Positions 42,688 to 51,286 of a stretch of 64,000 bases of DNA are shown here, in pieces. Both the position numbers and the translations under genes were made by a program. Numbering within the stretch: position 1 is the stretch's first letter; each line of letters opens with the position of its first letter. Source of the stretch: Enterococcus diestrammenae (GTDB lineage Bacteria > Bacillota > Bacilli > Lactobacillales > Enterococcaceae); NCBI RefSeq assembly GCF_009933255.1, contig NZ_MAEI01000001.1, positions 93,788 through 157,787 of the forward strand, in the 5' to 3' direction. Below the pieces are notes generated by a model. The model did no database searches. It saw only the letters and a list, made by a program, of their open reading frames with translations, and had not been told where the DNA came from.

Positions 42688-43674
42688 ATGATGAAAACGA
42701 TCCCTGTTACAGAAGCCATCGGTAAGCGTCTTTGTCAAGATTTGACTCAGATCATCCCCGGTGAGAAAAAAGGTCCTCGCTTTCGCAAGGGCCATCTGGT
42801 GACGGCAGCGGATGTACCCGTACTGTTAGCCATGGGAAAAGCCCACCTCTATGTTGAAACAGAGCGCCCCGGCTGGCTTCACGAAGAAGAAGCCGCCCGC
42901 TTGCTTTATGCGCTTTGTGACAACCAATATTTCACTCCTAGCGAAATCAAGGAAGGGAAAATTGAGGCACTGGCGACAGCAGATGGTCTTTTGCAAGTGG
43001 ATCAGGAACGCTTAGTCTTAGTCAATTCCTTTGGTGAAATGATGATTGCTACCAAACCTAGCTATTTTACCCTACGCAAAGGTGAGGTAGCTGCTGGCAT
43101 GCGGGTCATCCCTTTATATATCGAAGCAGAAAAATTACAGGCAGTCCGTCAAAAAGTCCATAGTCTTAGCTCTGAGCCCTTGATCCAATTAGCTCCCTTC
43201 ACACCCAAAAAGGTAGCAATTCTAACCACCGGGAGCGAAGTGTTTCATGGGCGCATACAAGATGGTTTTGCGCCGGTTTTAAAGGAAAAATTAGCTGCCT
43301 ACCCCACTGAAATTATTTTGCATACTGTTTTGGATGACAATAAAGAAATGATTGTTGCGGCCATCCACGAAGCTGAAGTCGCCGGGGCGGATATCATTTT
43401 ATGTACCGGCGGCATGAGTGTTGACGCCGATGATTTGACCCCCGGAGCAATCAAAACCGCTGCTAAAGAATTGATCACCTATGGTACCCCGGTCTTGCCA
43501 GGGGCGATGTTTGCCCTTGCTTACGGCAAATCTGGCGCGGCCATCATGGGGCTACCAGGGGCCGTGATGTTTTCTAAAAAAACGGTCTTTGATTTGATCT
43601 TGCCGCGAGTGATGGCTGATTTACCAGTCACTAAAGCAGAGATTGCTCAGTTAGGCTACGGCGGGTTGCTATGA
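42688..43674 (+). CDS. MoeA-like molybdopterin-binding protein
   Basis: 328 residues with a C-terminal MoCF-type molybdopterin-binding domain (KKVAILTTGSEVFHGRIQDG; ILCTGGMSVDADDLTPGAI; IMGLPGAVMF). The N-terminal half is shorter than in true MoeA. Such proteins occur beside molybdenum hydroxylase and molybdate transport genes. The start is uncertain (ATG 42688 or 42691) because no strong ribosome binding site is visible. First gene of a four-gene unit with modB, modC and mogA; no hydroxylase gene is in the window. Confidence 0.8.
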   Translation: MMKTIPVTEAIGKRLCQDLTQIIPGEKKGPRFRKGHLVTAADVPVLLAMGKAHLYVETERPGWLHEEEAARLLYALCDNQYFTPSEIKEGKIEALATADGLLQVDQERLVLVNSFGEMMIATKPSYFTLRKGEVAAGMRVIPLYIEAEKLQAVRQKVHSLSSEPLIQLAPFTPKKVAILTTGSEVFHGRIQDGFAPVLKEKLAAYPTEIILHTVLDDNKEMIVAAIHEAEVAGADIILCTGGMSVDADDLTPGAIKTAAKELITYGTPVLPGAMFALAYGKSGAAIMGLPGAVMFSKKTVFDLILPRVMADLPVTKAEIAQLGYGGLL

Positions 43675-43689
43675 AGGAGTGAACTGCAG

Positions 43690-44358
43690 ATGTCACCGCT
43701 ATTACTATCCATGAAAACCGCCGCTGTCTCCGGTGGGATTACCTTTTTTTTCGGATTATTTGTGGCCAAAGGAGTCAATAGCATCAAATCACCGCTTCTG
43801 AAAATGGTGATTGATGGCTTGCTCACCTTGCCTTTAGTATTGCCACCGACAGTCGCCGGCTTCTTCTTATTGGCGCTATTCGGTGTCAATCAACCCGTGG
43901 GAAGGTTCTTTCTAGAGTTTTTTGCATGGAAAGTTGCTTTTTCGTGGGAAGCGACGGTCTTGGCTGCGACGGTAGTTTCATTTCCTTTGATGTATCGTTC
44001 CGCGCGGGGGGCTTTAGAACAAGTGGACCCCACCTATCTCGCTTGTGGCCGAACTTTGGGATTGTCGGAATGGTACCTCTTTTCCCGGATTCAACTGCCC
44101 TTAGCTGCCCCAGGGATTCTCTCTGGAGGGATTTTAGCTTTTGCACGAGGGTTGGGGGAATTTGGTGCCACCGCCATGATTGCTGGCAATATCGCTGGAA
44201 AAACCCGCACCTTGCCGCTATCCATCTATTCATCAGTAGCCGCTGGACGCATGGCAGATGCCTATCACGAAGTTGGACTAATCGTCGTCTTTTCTTTTGT
44301 CGTGGTAGTGGCGATGAATTACTTCACCCACCGTTCAAAAAGGAAGGTGGTTTCATGA
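43690..44358 (+). CDS. modB: Molybdate ABC transporter permease
   Basis: 222 residues, five to six membrane helices. LTLPLVLPPTVAGFFLL is the ModB/CysT signature, and ACGRTLGLSEWYLFSRIQLP is the EAA loop for ModC. AAGGAG precedes the ATG, 15 bp after the MoeA-like gene. It overlaps modC by four bases (ATGA). No modA binding-protein gene is seen in the operon, which is unusual. Confidence 0.92.
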   Translation: MSPLLLSMKTAAVSGGITFFFGLFVAKGVNSIKSPLLKMVIDGLLTLPLVLPPTVAGFFLLALFGVNQPVGRFFLEFFAWKVAFSWEATVLAATVVSFPLMYRSARGALEQVDPTYLACGRTLGLSEWYLFSRIQLPLAAPGILSGGILAFARGLGEFGATAMIAGNIAGKTRTLPLSIYSSVAAGRMADAYHEVGLIVVFSFVVVVAMNYFTHRSKRKVVS

Positions 44359-45416
44359 GTATCGATATTCAGATTACCAAACGCCTCAAAGAATACACGC
44401 TACGGTTCGAATTTCATTCTCAAAGACAACAGACCGCACTACTAGGGGCATCTGGTTCAGGAAAAAGCATGATTTTAAAATGCATCGCAGGTATTGAAAC
44501 CCCTGATGAAGGCTATATTCGCATCAATGGTCGTACCCTGTTTGATCAAGCAAAAAAAATCAATTGCAAACCACAAAAACGACGGGTGGGCTATTTATTT
44601 CAAAATTACGCACTGTTCCCAAATTTCACCGTCGAAGAAAATATCGCCTGTGTCTTGCCGAAAAAAAAGCGCGCCCAAGTTGCTGATTTATTGGCCCGCT
44701 TTGATCTCACTGGGATTGCCAAGCATTACGGCGAACAGCTTTCCGGCGGTCAACAACAACGGGTGGCTTTGGCCCGGCTGATTGCCTCAGAGCCGGAAAT
44801 CTTACTGTTGGACGAGCCCTTTTCAGCCCTAGATACCTTCTTGAAGGAAAAAGTCGAATTGGAGATGAAGCACTTTCTCGCCCAGTATGCTGGTGACGTG
44901 CTATTAGTCACCCACAATCGCAACGAAGCCTATCGTCTATGTGAGGATTTAGTGATAATCGATCAGGGCCAAAACCTCGAAGCTGGTCCACTCAAGGATA
45001 TCTTTTCTCATCCCCGCTTTTTAGCAACTTCCAAATTGACCGGCTGTAAGAACTTTTCTCCGATCAAACAGCTTGATGGCCAGCACCTATTCGCCAAAGA
45101 TTGGGGCCTAACCCTGAAAGTCCCCCAACCCCTGACGCCAAACGTAACCCATATCGGTATTCGGGCCCATTGTTTTAAAGCTGTCGAAAAGCTGTCGGGA
45201 GAGAACTGTTTTCCTATCCAGCTCTTGGATCAGACCGAGACCCCTTTTGAATGGCGTCTACTCTGTCAAACGCCAGAGGGGCAACACCCCCTCTGGTGGA
45301 AAGTGAATAAAGAACAATGGCCAACGCATTTTTCGGGTTTTCTACACATTGCCCCCGATGAAATCCAGCTATTAGAAACCAGCTCTAGCGACGATGAAAG
45401 GAAGTTTCTGTTATGA
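44355..45416 (+). CDS. modC: Molybdate ABC transporter ATPase
   Basis: 353 residues. Walker A GASGSGKS, Q-loop YLFQNYALFPNFT, signature [14 protein letters not shown], Walker B ILLLDEPFSALD, and His switch VTHNRNEAYRL. After about residue 235 comes a ModC-type C-terminal regulatory (TOBE-like) part. The start at 44355 overlaps the modB stop; a longer frame in the same phase runs back into modB and is not the start. Four-base ATGA overlap with mogA at its end. Confidence 0.92.
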   Translation: MSIDIQITKRLKEYTLRFEFHSQRQQTALLGASGSGKSMILKCIAGIETPDEGYIRINGRTLFDQAKKINCKPQKRRVGYLFQNYALFPNFTVEENIACVLPKKKRAQVADLLARFDLTGIAKHYGEQLSGGQQQRVALARLIASEPEILLLDEPFSALDTFLKEKVELEMKHFLAQYAGDVLLVTHNRNEAYRLCEDLVIIDQGQNLEAGPLKDIFSHPRFLATSKLTGCKNFSPIKQLDGQHLFAKDWGLTLKVPQPLTPNVTHIGIRAHCFKAVEKLSGENCFPIQLLDQTETPFEWRLLCQTPEGQHPLWWKVNKEQWPTHFSGFLHIAPDEIQLLETSSSDDERKFLL

Positions 45417-45919
45417 GAGAAAAATATCGAGTAGCGGTGCTTACCGCTAGCGACCGCAGTGCAGCAGGTCTCCGAGAAGATGTAAGTGGCCCCACCATCG
45501 TAAATGCTTTCGCTTCAATACCCTGTTTTACTGTCGTAGCACAAATCATTTTACCCGACGATCAAGCCGGCTTATCAGCCAAAATGCAACAACTTTGTGA
45601 TTCTGGGGCGGTGGATTTGATTCTGACTACCGGTGGTACCGGGTTAGCTCCGCGGGATCAAATGCCGGAAGCCACCTTGGCGATTGCACAACGACTGGTC
45701 CCCGGTATTGCCGAAGCATTGCGCTACAACAGTCTCCAAATTACCAAACGGGGGATGCTCAGCCGGGGCGTGGCCGTCATCCGCAACCAAACCTTGATCA
45801 TCAATCTACCGGGGAGTCCCAAAGCGGTCAAAGAATCCCTCGACTATCTAGTAGATCAATTGCCTCATGCCCTCGGGCTTCTACAAGAGGGACCGGCGGA
45901 AAATCAACAGCATGAATAA
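45413..45919 (+). CDS. mogA: MogA/MoaB-type molybdopterin adenylyltransferase
   Basis: 168-residue protein of molybdenum cofactor synthesis that adenylylates molybdopterin before metal insertion. Motifs: VAVLTASDRSAAG, ILTTGGTGLAPRDQMPEA and INLPGSPKAVKESL. It belongs to the MogA/MoaB fold; which of the two names applies is not certain. Last gene of the molybdenum unit, closed by a terminator. Confidence 0.88.
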   Translation: MREKYRVAVLTASDRSAAGLREDVSGPTIVNAFASIPCFTVVAQIILPDDQAGLSAKMQQLCDSGAVDLILTTGGTGLAPRDQMPEATLAIAQRLVPGIAEALRYNSLQITKRGMLSRGVAVIRNQTLIINLPGSPKAVKESLDYLVDQLPHALGLLQEGPAENQQHE

Positions 45920-45925
45920 CAACAG

Positions 45926-45967
45926 AAGCGTTCTTCTCGACGATGGTCGGTGAAGAACGCTTTTATT
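45926..45967 (+). terminator. Terminator of the molybdenum operon
   Basis: AAGCGTTCTTC and GAAGAACGCTTTTATTT. Confidence 0.85.
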
Positions 45968-46122
45968 TCTAGAGCAAGGTATTATAAAATTGTCACAAGT
46001 CTTTTCTTATTTCCATCCTTTTAACGGAACAACTTTTCAGCAGATCTTCAAAATTCGTTGTATTTATTTAAATTTTCTGTTATTTTTGTAGCTATCTACT
46101 AGTATGACTTAGGAGCGAAACT

Positions 46123-47481
46123 ATGGAAAAAAAACTCACTTTCAAAGACTACCTTTTTATTGGTTCCATGCTTTTTGGCCTTTTCTTTGGTGCCGGCAAC
46201 CTGATTTTCCCCGTACATATGGGCCAAGAAGCTGGGGGCAATATCTTTTGGGCCAACCTTGGCTTTCTGGTCACTGGGATTGGCTTGCCGTTTCTAGGTG
46301 TGGTGGCTATCGGGATTTCCCGTAGTAACGGCCTCTATGATTTAGCCACTCGGGTCAATAAACACTATGCCTTCATTTTCACGATTTTATTGTATCTAGT
46401 CATCGGGCCGTTCTTCGCCCTTCCCCGGCTAGCCACGACTTCTTTTGAGATTGGCCTAGCTCCCTTTCTACCCAAAAGCACTCAACCGGTCTGGCTGGCA
46501 CTGTTTAGCCTACTGTTTTTTGCCTTTGCTTGGGCCTTTTCTCGTAAGCCGACAAAACTACTAAACTATGTGGGCAAATTTTTAAATCCGGTTTTTCTAC
46601 TTCTCTTAGGTATTTTATTGGCCTTTGCCTTTTTCAAGCCCCTAGGACCGATTAGCACCGCCCCAGTACAGCCTAGCTACCAACAAGATGTCTTCATCAC
46701 TGGTTTTACGCAAGGATACAATACTTTGGATGCCTTAGCCTCATTAGCTTTTGGGATTATCATCGTCACCACCATCAAAAATATGGGCGTGACCAAACCT
46801 TCTGCCATCGCTATGGATACTGTAAAATCTGGTTCTATTAGCATTTTGCTGATGGGAATTATTTACTCCTTGCTAGCATACATGGGTACGATGAGTCTCG
46901 GACAATTCCCCATCAGCGCAAACGGTGGCGTGGCCTTAGCTGAAATTGCCAACTACTATCTCGGGACTGGTGGTAGTGTGCTTTTGGCCTTGATTGTCAT
47001 TGTCGCTTGTTTAAAGACAGCCATTGGGTTAATCACCGCTTTTTCAGAAACCTTTATCCAGCTGTTTCCTAAACGGAGTTACCAGTTTTTCGTAGCTCTA
47101 ACCAGTATTTTACCTTGCCTGTTTGCCAATATTGGTCTGACGAAAATTATCGAATTTTCCACACCAGTCTTGATGTTTATCTATCCTTTAGCCATCACCT
47201 TGATTTTATTAGCCCTACTCAGTCCCTTGTTTAACCATCGTTCTGAAGTTTATCTGGTGACTACCGTGATGACGGTGCTAGCAGCGATTTGTGATGGGTT
47301 AAACGCCGCACCAGAAATCATTCGCAATACGTCAGGGGTAGAACATATCCTTAAAGCAGCGAATCGTTTCTTGCCCTTCTTCGATATCGGTATGGGCTGG
47401 ATTTTACCAGCTACGATTGGTTTCGTCTTAGGGTTACTCTGGACTTTCATCAAAAAAACCAACCAATCCGTACCAAATTAA
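46123..47481 (+). CDS. brnQ: Branched-chain amino-acid transport protein
   Basis: 452-residue, twelve-helix cation symporter for leucine, isoleucine and valine (LIVCS family). The N-terminus [20 protein letters not shown] and [20 protein letters not shown] near 205 are characteristic. AGGAG precedes the ATG. Single gene with its own terminator. Confidence 0.94.
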   Translation: MEKKLTFKDYLFIGSMLFGLFFGAGNLIFPVHMGQEAGGNIFWANLGFLVTGIGLPFLGVVAIGISRSNGLYDLATRVNKHYAFIFTILLYLVIGPFFALPRLATTSFEIGLAPFLPKSTQPVWLALFSLLFFAFAWAFSRKPTKLLNYVGKFLNPVFLLLLGILLAFAFFKPLGPISTAPVQPSYQQDVFITGFTQGYNTLDALASLAFGIIIVTTIKNMGVTKPSAIAMDTVKSGSISILLMGIIYSLLAYMGTMSLGQFPISANGGVALAEIANYYLGTGGSVLLALIVIVACLKTAIGLITAFSETFIQLFPKRSYQFFVALTSILPCLFANIGLTKIIEFSTPVLMFIYPLAITLILLALLSPLFNHRSEVYLVTTVMTVLAAICDGLNAAPEIIRNTSGVEHILKAANRFLPFFDIGMGWILPATIGFVLGLLWTFIKKTNQSVPN

Positions 47482-47556
47482 ATCTGCTAGTTCGACTTTT
47501 GTAGCAAATGTAAGAAATATTCATTTTTTTGATAAATTTCACACAAAATATGACTT

Positions 47557-47595
47557 ACGCCGGAAAACCTGACCTTAATTAGGGTTTTTTGGCGT
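47557..47595 (+). terminator. Terminator of brnQ
   Basis: ACGCC, AAAACCT and AGGGTTTTTT, GGCGT arms. Confidence 0.65.
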
Positions 47596-47623
47596 TTGCT
47601 TTTTGTCAAAAATGTGCTGGCAA

Positions 47624-47652
47624 CTGACAGTTTTTAAGAAAAAAGGTACAAT
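47624..47652 (+). promoter_or_regulatory. Promoter of the Mga-like regulator gene
   Basis: CTGACA (47624-47629), 17 bp, TACAAT (47647-47652). Confidence 0.65.
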
Positions 47653-47688
47653 AAAGTCAAGGAGTAATCGAATGGAGGTTCTTTTTTT

Positions 47689-49134
47689 ATGTTATACGAA
47701 GAAATGATGATGGACTCGTCCACCTTATTAAAATTTAAGTTATTCAAAAAGATCATGTTCTTAGGTAGTCAGTCCTATCCTATTGCGGTCATCGCCAGTG
47801 ATATGAATCTGAATTACCAACAAACTGTTATTGATTTAACCGATATCGACAAGGAACTGGCGGCTATGAATCCCGACCACCAGTCCATTCTACTAGGGGG
47901 CGGCAAAATTAACTGCCAAAATCTCTCCTGCACCATGGATGAATATCGTTACCAATTGCTAAAATCCTCTGTTCCTTTCCAATTTATTCTATACTTTTTA
48001 AACGAAGAAGCTCCAACCATTGATGATTTTTGTGTCAAATTTTATGCTAGCCGCTCCACCGTTTCTCGTAAAATTGCCAAACTTAAACGATACCTGAAAG
48101 ACCGTCACCTTCGTTTTACCTATACCGAAGCGGGCATGTCCGGAGATGAACGGGTGATTCGTCTCGCCTTGTTTGATTTATTATGGCTAGGAGTCCGCAG
48201 CATCGAATGGCCCTTTACCGTCAGTGAAGAAACGGCTGACCGCCTAGTGGAAGGTTACGCAAAATATTTCCCATTGGCTCGTACTTATGTGGGGCGTCAT
48301 GAGTTGAAGTTCTTCGCTGCCATCTTCTACCAACGCATCCAAAAAAATAAGTTTGTCCGCTACGACCAGGCGTACAACTTTTTGATGGAAGATAACAGCT
48401 ACTATGACTTTACTTCCCTTAAAGATATGATTGATTTGGAAATGACTGATGAACAACTCAAAGCCGAGTCTAGTTTTATCTTCTTTTTGGCCCATCTCTC
48501 TCCATTTTATACCTTAGAAGATGATGCTACCTTGAAACAAACCATCAAAGACTTCGCTCATCAACCAAATCCAGTCATTCGCCTCGTCCGGGATTATCTT
48601 GATTTTGCCAAGCAAGAGTTTTTTGCTGACGATCCCAAACTGCTGGACTATCCGATAATTATGGGTAATTTGATCAATATCAGCTTTGGTTATTACATCA
48701 TCAAACGCCCCTTCCCTACCATTCAACAGTTGGTGGAAGGCAATACGGAAAATCTGCGTAGTTTGAAAAAAATCGAAAACACGACCCAAGAATGGTTTTA
48801 CAACCTCAGTCAAGAAAGCGACTATACAAGCTTTATCACTGAGGAAAACTATCCCTTGATTGCCAAATCCTTTACGGAAGTTCTCTTGCCTTTTGTCGAT
48901 TTAAACAAGGAGTCAGAGAAAGTCATCGTCGGGATTGCTTTGGAGCATAACTACCTCTTGGTGAAAAAAATATACAGCTATCTATCAGATTTACGTTTTG
49001 TTGAAGCAGAACCTTTCGATAGCACAAAGATTAACCACTACGATCTTGCCATCAGCTCTTCTTTATTGCTGAAAAAACGTTACCCCAACAAGAGGTCTTC
49101 TTATGGGACCATGCCGGTGATGAAAACCAATTGA
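47689..49134 (+). CDS. Mga-family helix-turn-helix transcriptional regulator
   Basis: 481 residues with the Mga layout: an N-terminal winged helix (FLGSQSYPIAVIASDMNLN, YQQTVIDLTDIDKEL), a second Mga HTH (about 100-150, APTIDDFCVKFYASRSTVSR, KIAKLKRYLKD) and a long C-terminal PRD/EIIB-like regulatory part. GGAGG lies before the ATG. Related regulators control surface or sugar genes in streptococci and enterococci. Its targets are not obvious; the zinc protease downstream is a candidate. Confidence 0.82.
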   Translation: MLYEEMMMDSSTLLKFKLFKKIMFLGSQSYPIAVIASDMNLNYQQTVIDLTDIDKELAAMNPDHQSILLGGGKINCQNLSCTMDEYRYQLLKSSVPFQFILYFLNEEAPTIDDFCVKFYASRSTVSRKIAKLKRYLKDRHLRFTYTEAGMSGDERVIRLALFDLLWLGVRSIEWPFTVSEETADRLVEGYAKYFPLARTYVGRHELKFFAAIFYQRIQKNKFVRYDQAYNFLMEDNSYYDFTSLKDMIDLEMTDEQLKAESSFIFFLAHLSPFYTLEDDATLKQTIKDFAHQPNPVIRLVRDYLDFAKQEFFADDPKLLDYPIIMGNLINISFGYYIIKRPFPTIQQLVEGNTENLRSLKKIENTTQEWFYNLSQESDYTSFITEENYPLIAKSFTEVLLPFVDLNKESEKVIVGIALEHNYLLVKKIYSYLSDLRFVEAEPFDSTKINHYDLAISSSLLLKKRYPNKRSSYGTMPVMKTN

Positions 49135-49196
49135 TTGCATTGTACAAACGACTACGACAACGATTTATTGCAAAAAACGAATAGGAGGTTAGCAAC

Positions 49197-50129
49197 ATGC
49201 GTTGGAAAGGTGATCGAAAAAGTTCCAATGTGGAGGATATCCGCGGTTCCGCCTCCTCAGGTTTTGGTGGATCAAGCTCATCAGGTGGAGGGCTCGGCTT
49301 CCCAGGTGGGGCCATCGGAGGCGGTGGTATTGGTGTTATCTTGATGATTGTCTTCTCCCTCTTCTTTTCTGGAGGAGATTTAGGCTCGATTTTAAGTGGG
49401 GGCAATGGGGCCGTCTTTACCCAACAAGAACAGACTGCCAATCAATCCAACACCGCCACCACTAGTACCGATGATCGTAAAGAATTTGCTTCCGTCGTCT
49501 TTGCCCATTTGGAAGACTATTGGAACCAGACCTTTACTGATTATGGCAAAACCTATCATGATCCTACCATGGTGCTCTTTAGCGGCAGCGTCCGCTCAGC
49601 CTGTGGGACAGCAAGCTCGGCTGTGGGGCCATTTTATTGTCCCGGTGATCAAAAAGTCTACTTGGATTTAAGCTTCCAAGACGAACTAGCAAATAATTTT
49701 GGAGCCTCTGGTGACTTTGCCATGGCCTATGTCATCGCCCATGAAGTCGGTCACCATGTCCAATATGAACTAGGCATTTCCGATCAGATGGAGCAAATTC
49801 GCCGCAAAGTATCAGAGATGGAATACAACAAATACAGCGTTCGTTTAGAATTGCAAGCCGACTACCTAGCGGGCTGTTTTGCCAAGTATCTAGCCGGTGA
49901 AACCTACAACGGCAAGTCTATTTTAGAAGCTGGTGACATCGATGAAGCCATCTATGCCGCCAACCAAATTGGTGACGACACCTTGCAAAAACAAGCGCAA
50001 GGCTACGTCGTTCCTGATAGCTTCACTCATGGCACTTCCGCACAGCGGGTTGCTTGGTTTAATCGCGGCTATCAATATGGCGATTTGGAACACGGCGATA
50101 CCTTCTCAGCTTCAAATTTAGATCTATAA
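49197..50129 (+). CDS. Neutral zinc metallopeptidase (YpfJ family)
   Basis: 310 residues. A Gly/Ser-rich N-terminal segment (SSGFGGSSSSGGGLGF) leads to one membrane helix (about 40-62), so the peptidase domain is membrane-anchored and probably faces outside. The catalytic site is AHEVGHHVQYELG, with HExxH zinc ligands near residue 183 and a likely third ligand in LELQADYLAGCFAKYL. Two Cys near 138 and 147 (ACGTASSAVGPFYCP) may form a disulfide. AGGAGG precedes the ATG. Confidence 0.9.
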   Translation: MRWKGDRKSSNVEDIRGSASSGFGGSSSSGGGLGFPGGAIGGGGIGVILMIVFSLFFSGGDLGSILSGGNGAVFTQQEQTANQSNTATTSTDDRKEFASVVFAHLEDYWNQTFTDYGKTYHDPTMVLFSGSVRSACGTASSAVGPFYCPGDQKVYLDLSFQDELANNFGASGDFAMAYVIAHEVGHHVQYELGISDQMEQIRRKVSEMEYNKYSVRLELQADYLAGCFAKYLAGETYNGKSILEAGDIDEAIYAANQIGDDTLQKQAQGYVVPDSFTHGTSAQRVAWFNRGYQYGDLEHGDTFSASNLDL

Positions 50130-50130
50130 A

Positions 50131-50171
50131 CAAGAGCCACCACTTAGAAAAAATAGTCTAGTGGTGGCTTG
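50131..50171 (+). terminator. Terminator of the metallopeptidase gene
   Basis: GCCACCAC and TAGA pair with TCTA and GTGGTGGC; the T-run is weak. Confidence 0.6.
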
Positions 50172-50234
50172 ATTATTCAAAAACTTAAGTAACTTTTTTC
50201 ACAAATAATTCATATGTCTCTTGTAATATCTAAG

Positions 50235-50314
50235 CATACCAACAAACAACCCTAACTAACACTTTTTCATTTTTAACTCCTTTCCCGCCAGCCTCCAACT
50301 GGCGGGCATTTTTT
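50235..50314 (+). ncRNA. Putative small RNA, copy 1 of 4
   Basis: Promoter: TTCA repeats at 50198 and 50209 (11 bp apart), then 11 bp to the -10 TAATAT (50224-50229). The RNA would start CATACCAACAAACAACCC, continue with TTTTTCATTTTT and an anti-Shine-Dalgarno ACTCCTTT, and end in the terminator CCCGCCAG/CTGGCGGG with a T-run. No protein frame fits. It is the most diverged copy, but the 5' part and the complement of ATG AAA AAG are retained. Confidence 0.7.
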
Positions 50315-50583
50315 GGTTTTTTAGGAGTAAGTCAGGCTATTCTTAGGCGTATCTGTTTTCAAAGAAGAGTGCTTTGAACACTCGGATAGTTGTCTATGAT
50401 GAAAAGTTATCTGGACACAACGCTCCTACAAAACGGATTTGGCACAATGAACAAACGCCAGCTCCGTGAGAAATCAGGGCGTTCTCTACGTGACAGTCGG
50501 AATTAGTTTTTCCTATCGTGATGTTTAACAATTTCCTTTGATTTCCATCACAGTTCCTTCACATCCCTTGGCTATGATATAGA

Positions 50584-50658
50584 CATACCAACAAACAACC
50601 CTAACACTTTTTCATTTTTCTCCTCTTGTCCGCCGACTGACCATCGGCGGACTTTTTC
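50584..50658 (+). ncRNA. Putative small RNA, copy 2 of 4
   Basis: ATCA 50547 and TTCA 50558, 11 bp apart, then TATGAT (50573-50578). The body 50605-50625 is the complement of GAGGAG, AAAA, ATG, AAA, AAG, TG. Terminator GTCCGCCGA, loop CTGACCA, TCGGCGGAC, TTTTT. Confidence 0.75.
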
Positions 50659-50790
50659 TTTGATTGACCTTTTTCTTTGCAAAATACTGCCCAAGATCCG
50701 TGTACGCTTCTTGGACTTTCCTTAACAAATCCCCTTACTTAAAAAATATTTCCCTCATACTTTCTTCAAATCTTCTGGGTATGATATAGA

Positions 50791-50866
50791 CATACCAACA
50801 AACAACCCTAACACTTTTTCATTTTTCTCCTCTTGTCTGCCGACTGACCATCGGCGGACTTTTTTT
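50791..50866 (+). ncRNA. Putative small RNA, copy 3 of 4
   Basis: CTCA 50754 and TTCA 50765, then TATGAT (50780-50785). Same body as copy 2; terminator stem GTCTGCCGA/TCGGCGGAC with one G-U wobble and the same loop, seven T. Confidence 0.75.
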
Positions 50867-50997
50867 GATTGACCTTTTTCCCTTTGCAAAATACTGCCCA
50901 AGATCCGTATACGCTTCTTGGACTTTCCTTAACAAATCCCCTTACTTAAAAAATATTTCCCTCACATTTTCTTCAAATCTTCTGGGTATTATATAGA

Positions 50998-51070
50998 CAT
51001 ACCAACAAACAACCCTAACACTTTTTCATTTTTCTCCTCCGCCCGTCGACTGACCATCGACGGGCTTTCT
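50998..51070 (+). ncRNA. Putative small RNA, copy 4 of 4
   Basis: CTCA 50961 and TTCA 50972, then TATTAT (50987-50992). Same body; terminator GCCCGTCGA/TCGACGGGC, which differs from copy 2 by two compensatory base-pair changes, with the same CTGACCA loop and a short T-run. Confidence 0.75.
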
Positions 51071-51135
51071 CTTGGTCTTGAGCAAGTAGCACTTCCCCAT
51101 CGTTTTTACATTTTCCCACTACCGTCATACAAAAA

Positions 51136-51159
51136 GAGACGCCACCGAAGTAGCGTCTC
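51136..51159. repeat. Left target-site duplication of the IS element
   Basis: GAGACGC, ten bases, GCGTCTC: a 24-bp hairpin sequence repeated exactly at 52719-52742. Confidence 0.9.
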
Positions 51160-51170
51160 AGACCGTAGAC

Positions 51171-51218
51171 AAATACCGTTTCGAGTAGCCATTATCGCTA
51201 CTCGAAACGGTATTTTTT
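51171..51218 (+). terminator. Hairpin inside the left end of the IS
   Basis: AAATACCGTTTCGAGTAGC and its perfect complement with a seven-base loop and TTTTTT on the plus strand, opposing the transposase gene. Confidence 0.75.
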
Positions 51219-51286
51219 AATGAAACTATGTATTTACTATTTTAAACGGATCAATGTATATGTCCGTCTATCTCATTTCTTCCTAC

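Larger units (their letters stand above)
50584..51070 (+). repeat. 207-bp tandem repeats carrying small RNA copies 2-4
   Basis: The CATACC of copies 2, 3 and 4 lies at 50584, 50791 and 50998, exactly 207 bp apart. The intervals between hairpins are nearly identical, including TTGCAAAATACTGCCCAAGA. Recent tandem duplication. Confidence 0.9.

Noticed and set aside
43926..44354. N-terminal extension of modC
   Set aside because: The frame runs through modB; the ATGA overlap at 44355 gives a normal ModC start.
50584..51070. CRISPR array
   Set aside because: 207-bp repeats with promoter, body and terminator; no short repeats with unique spacers.
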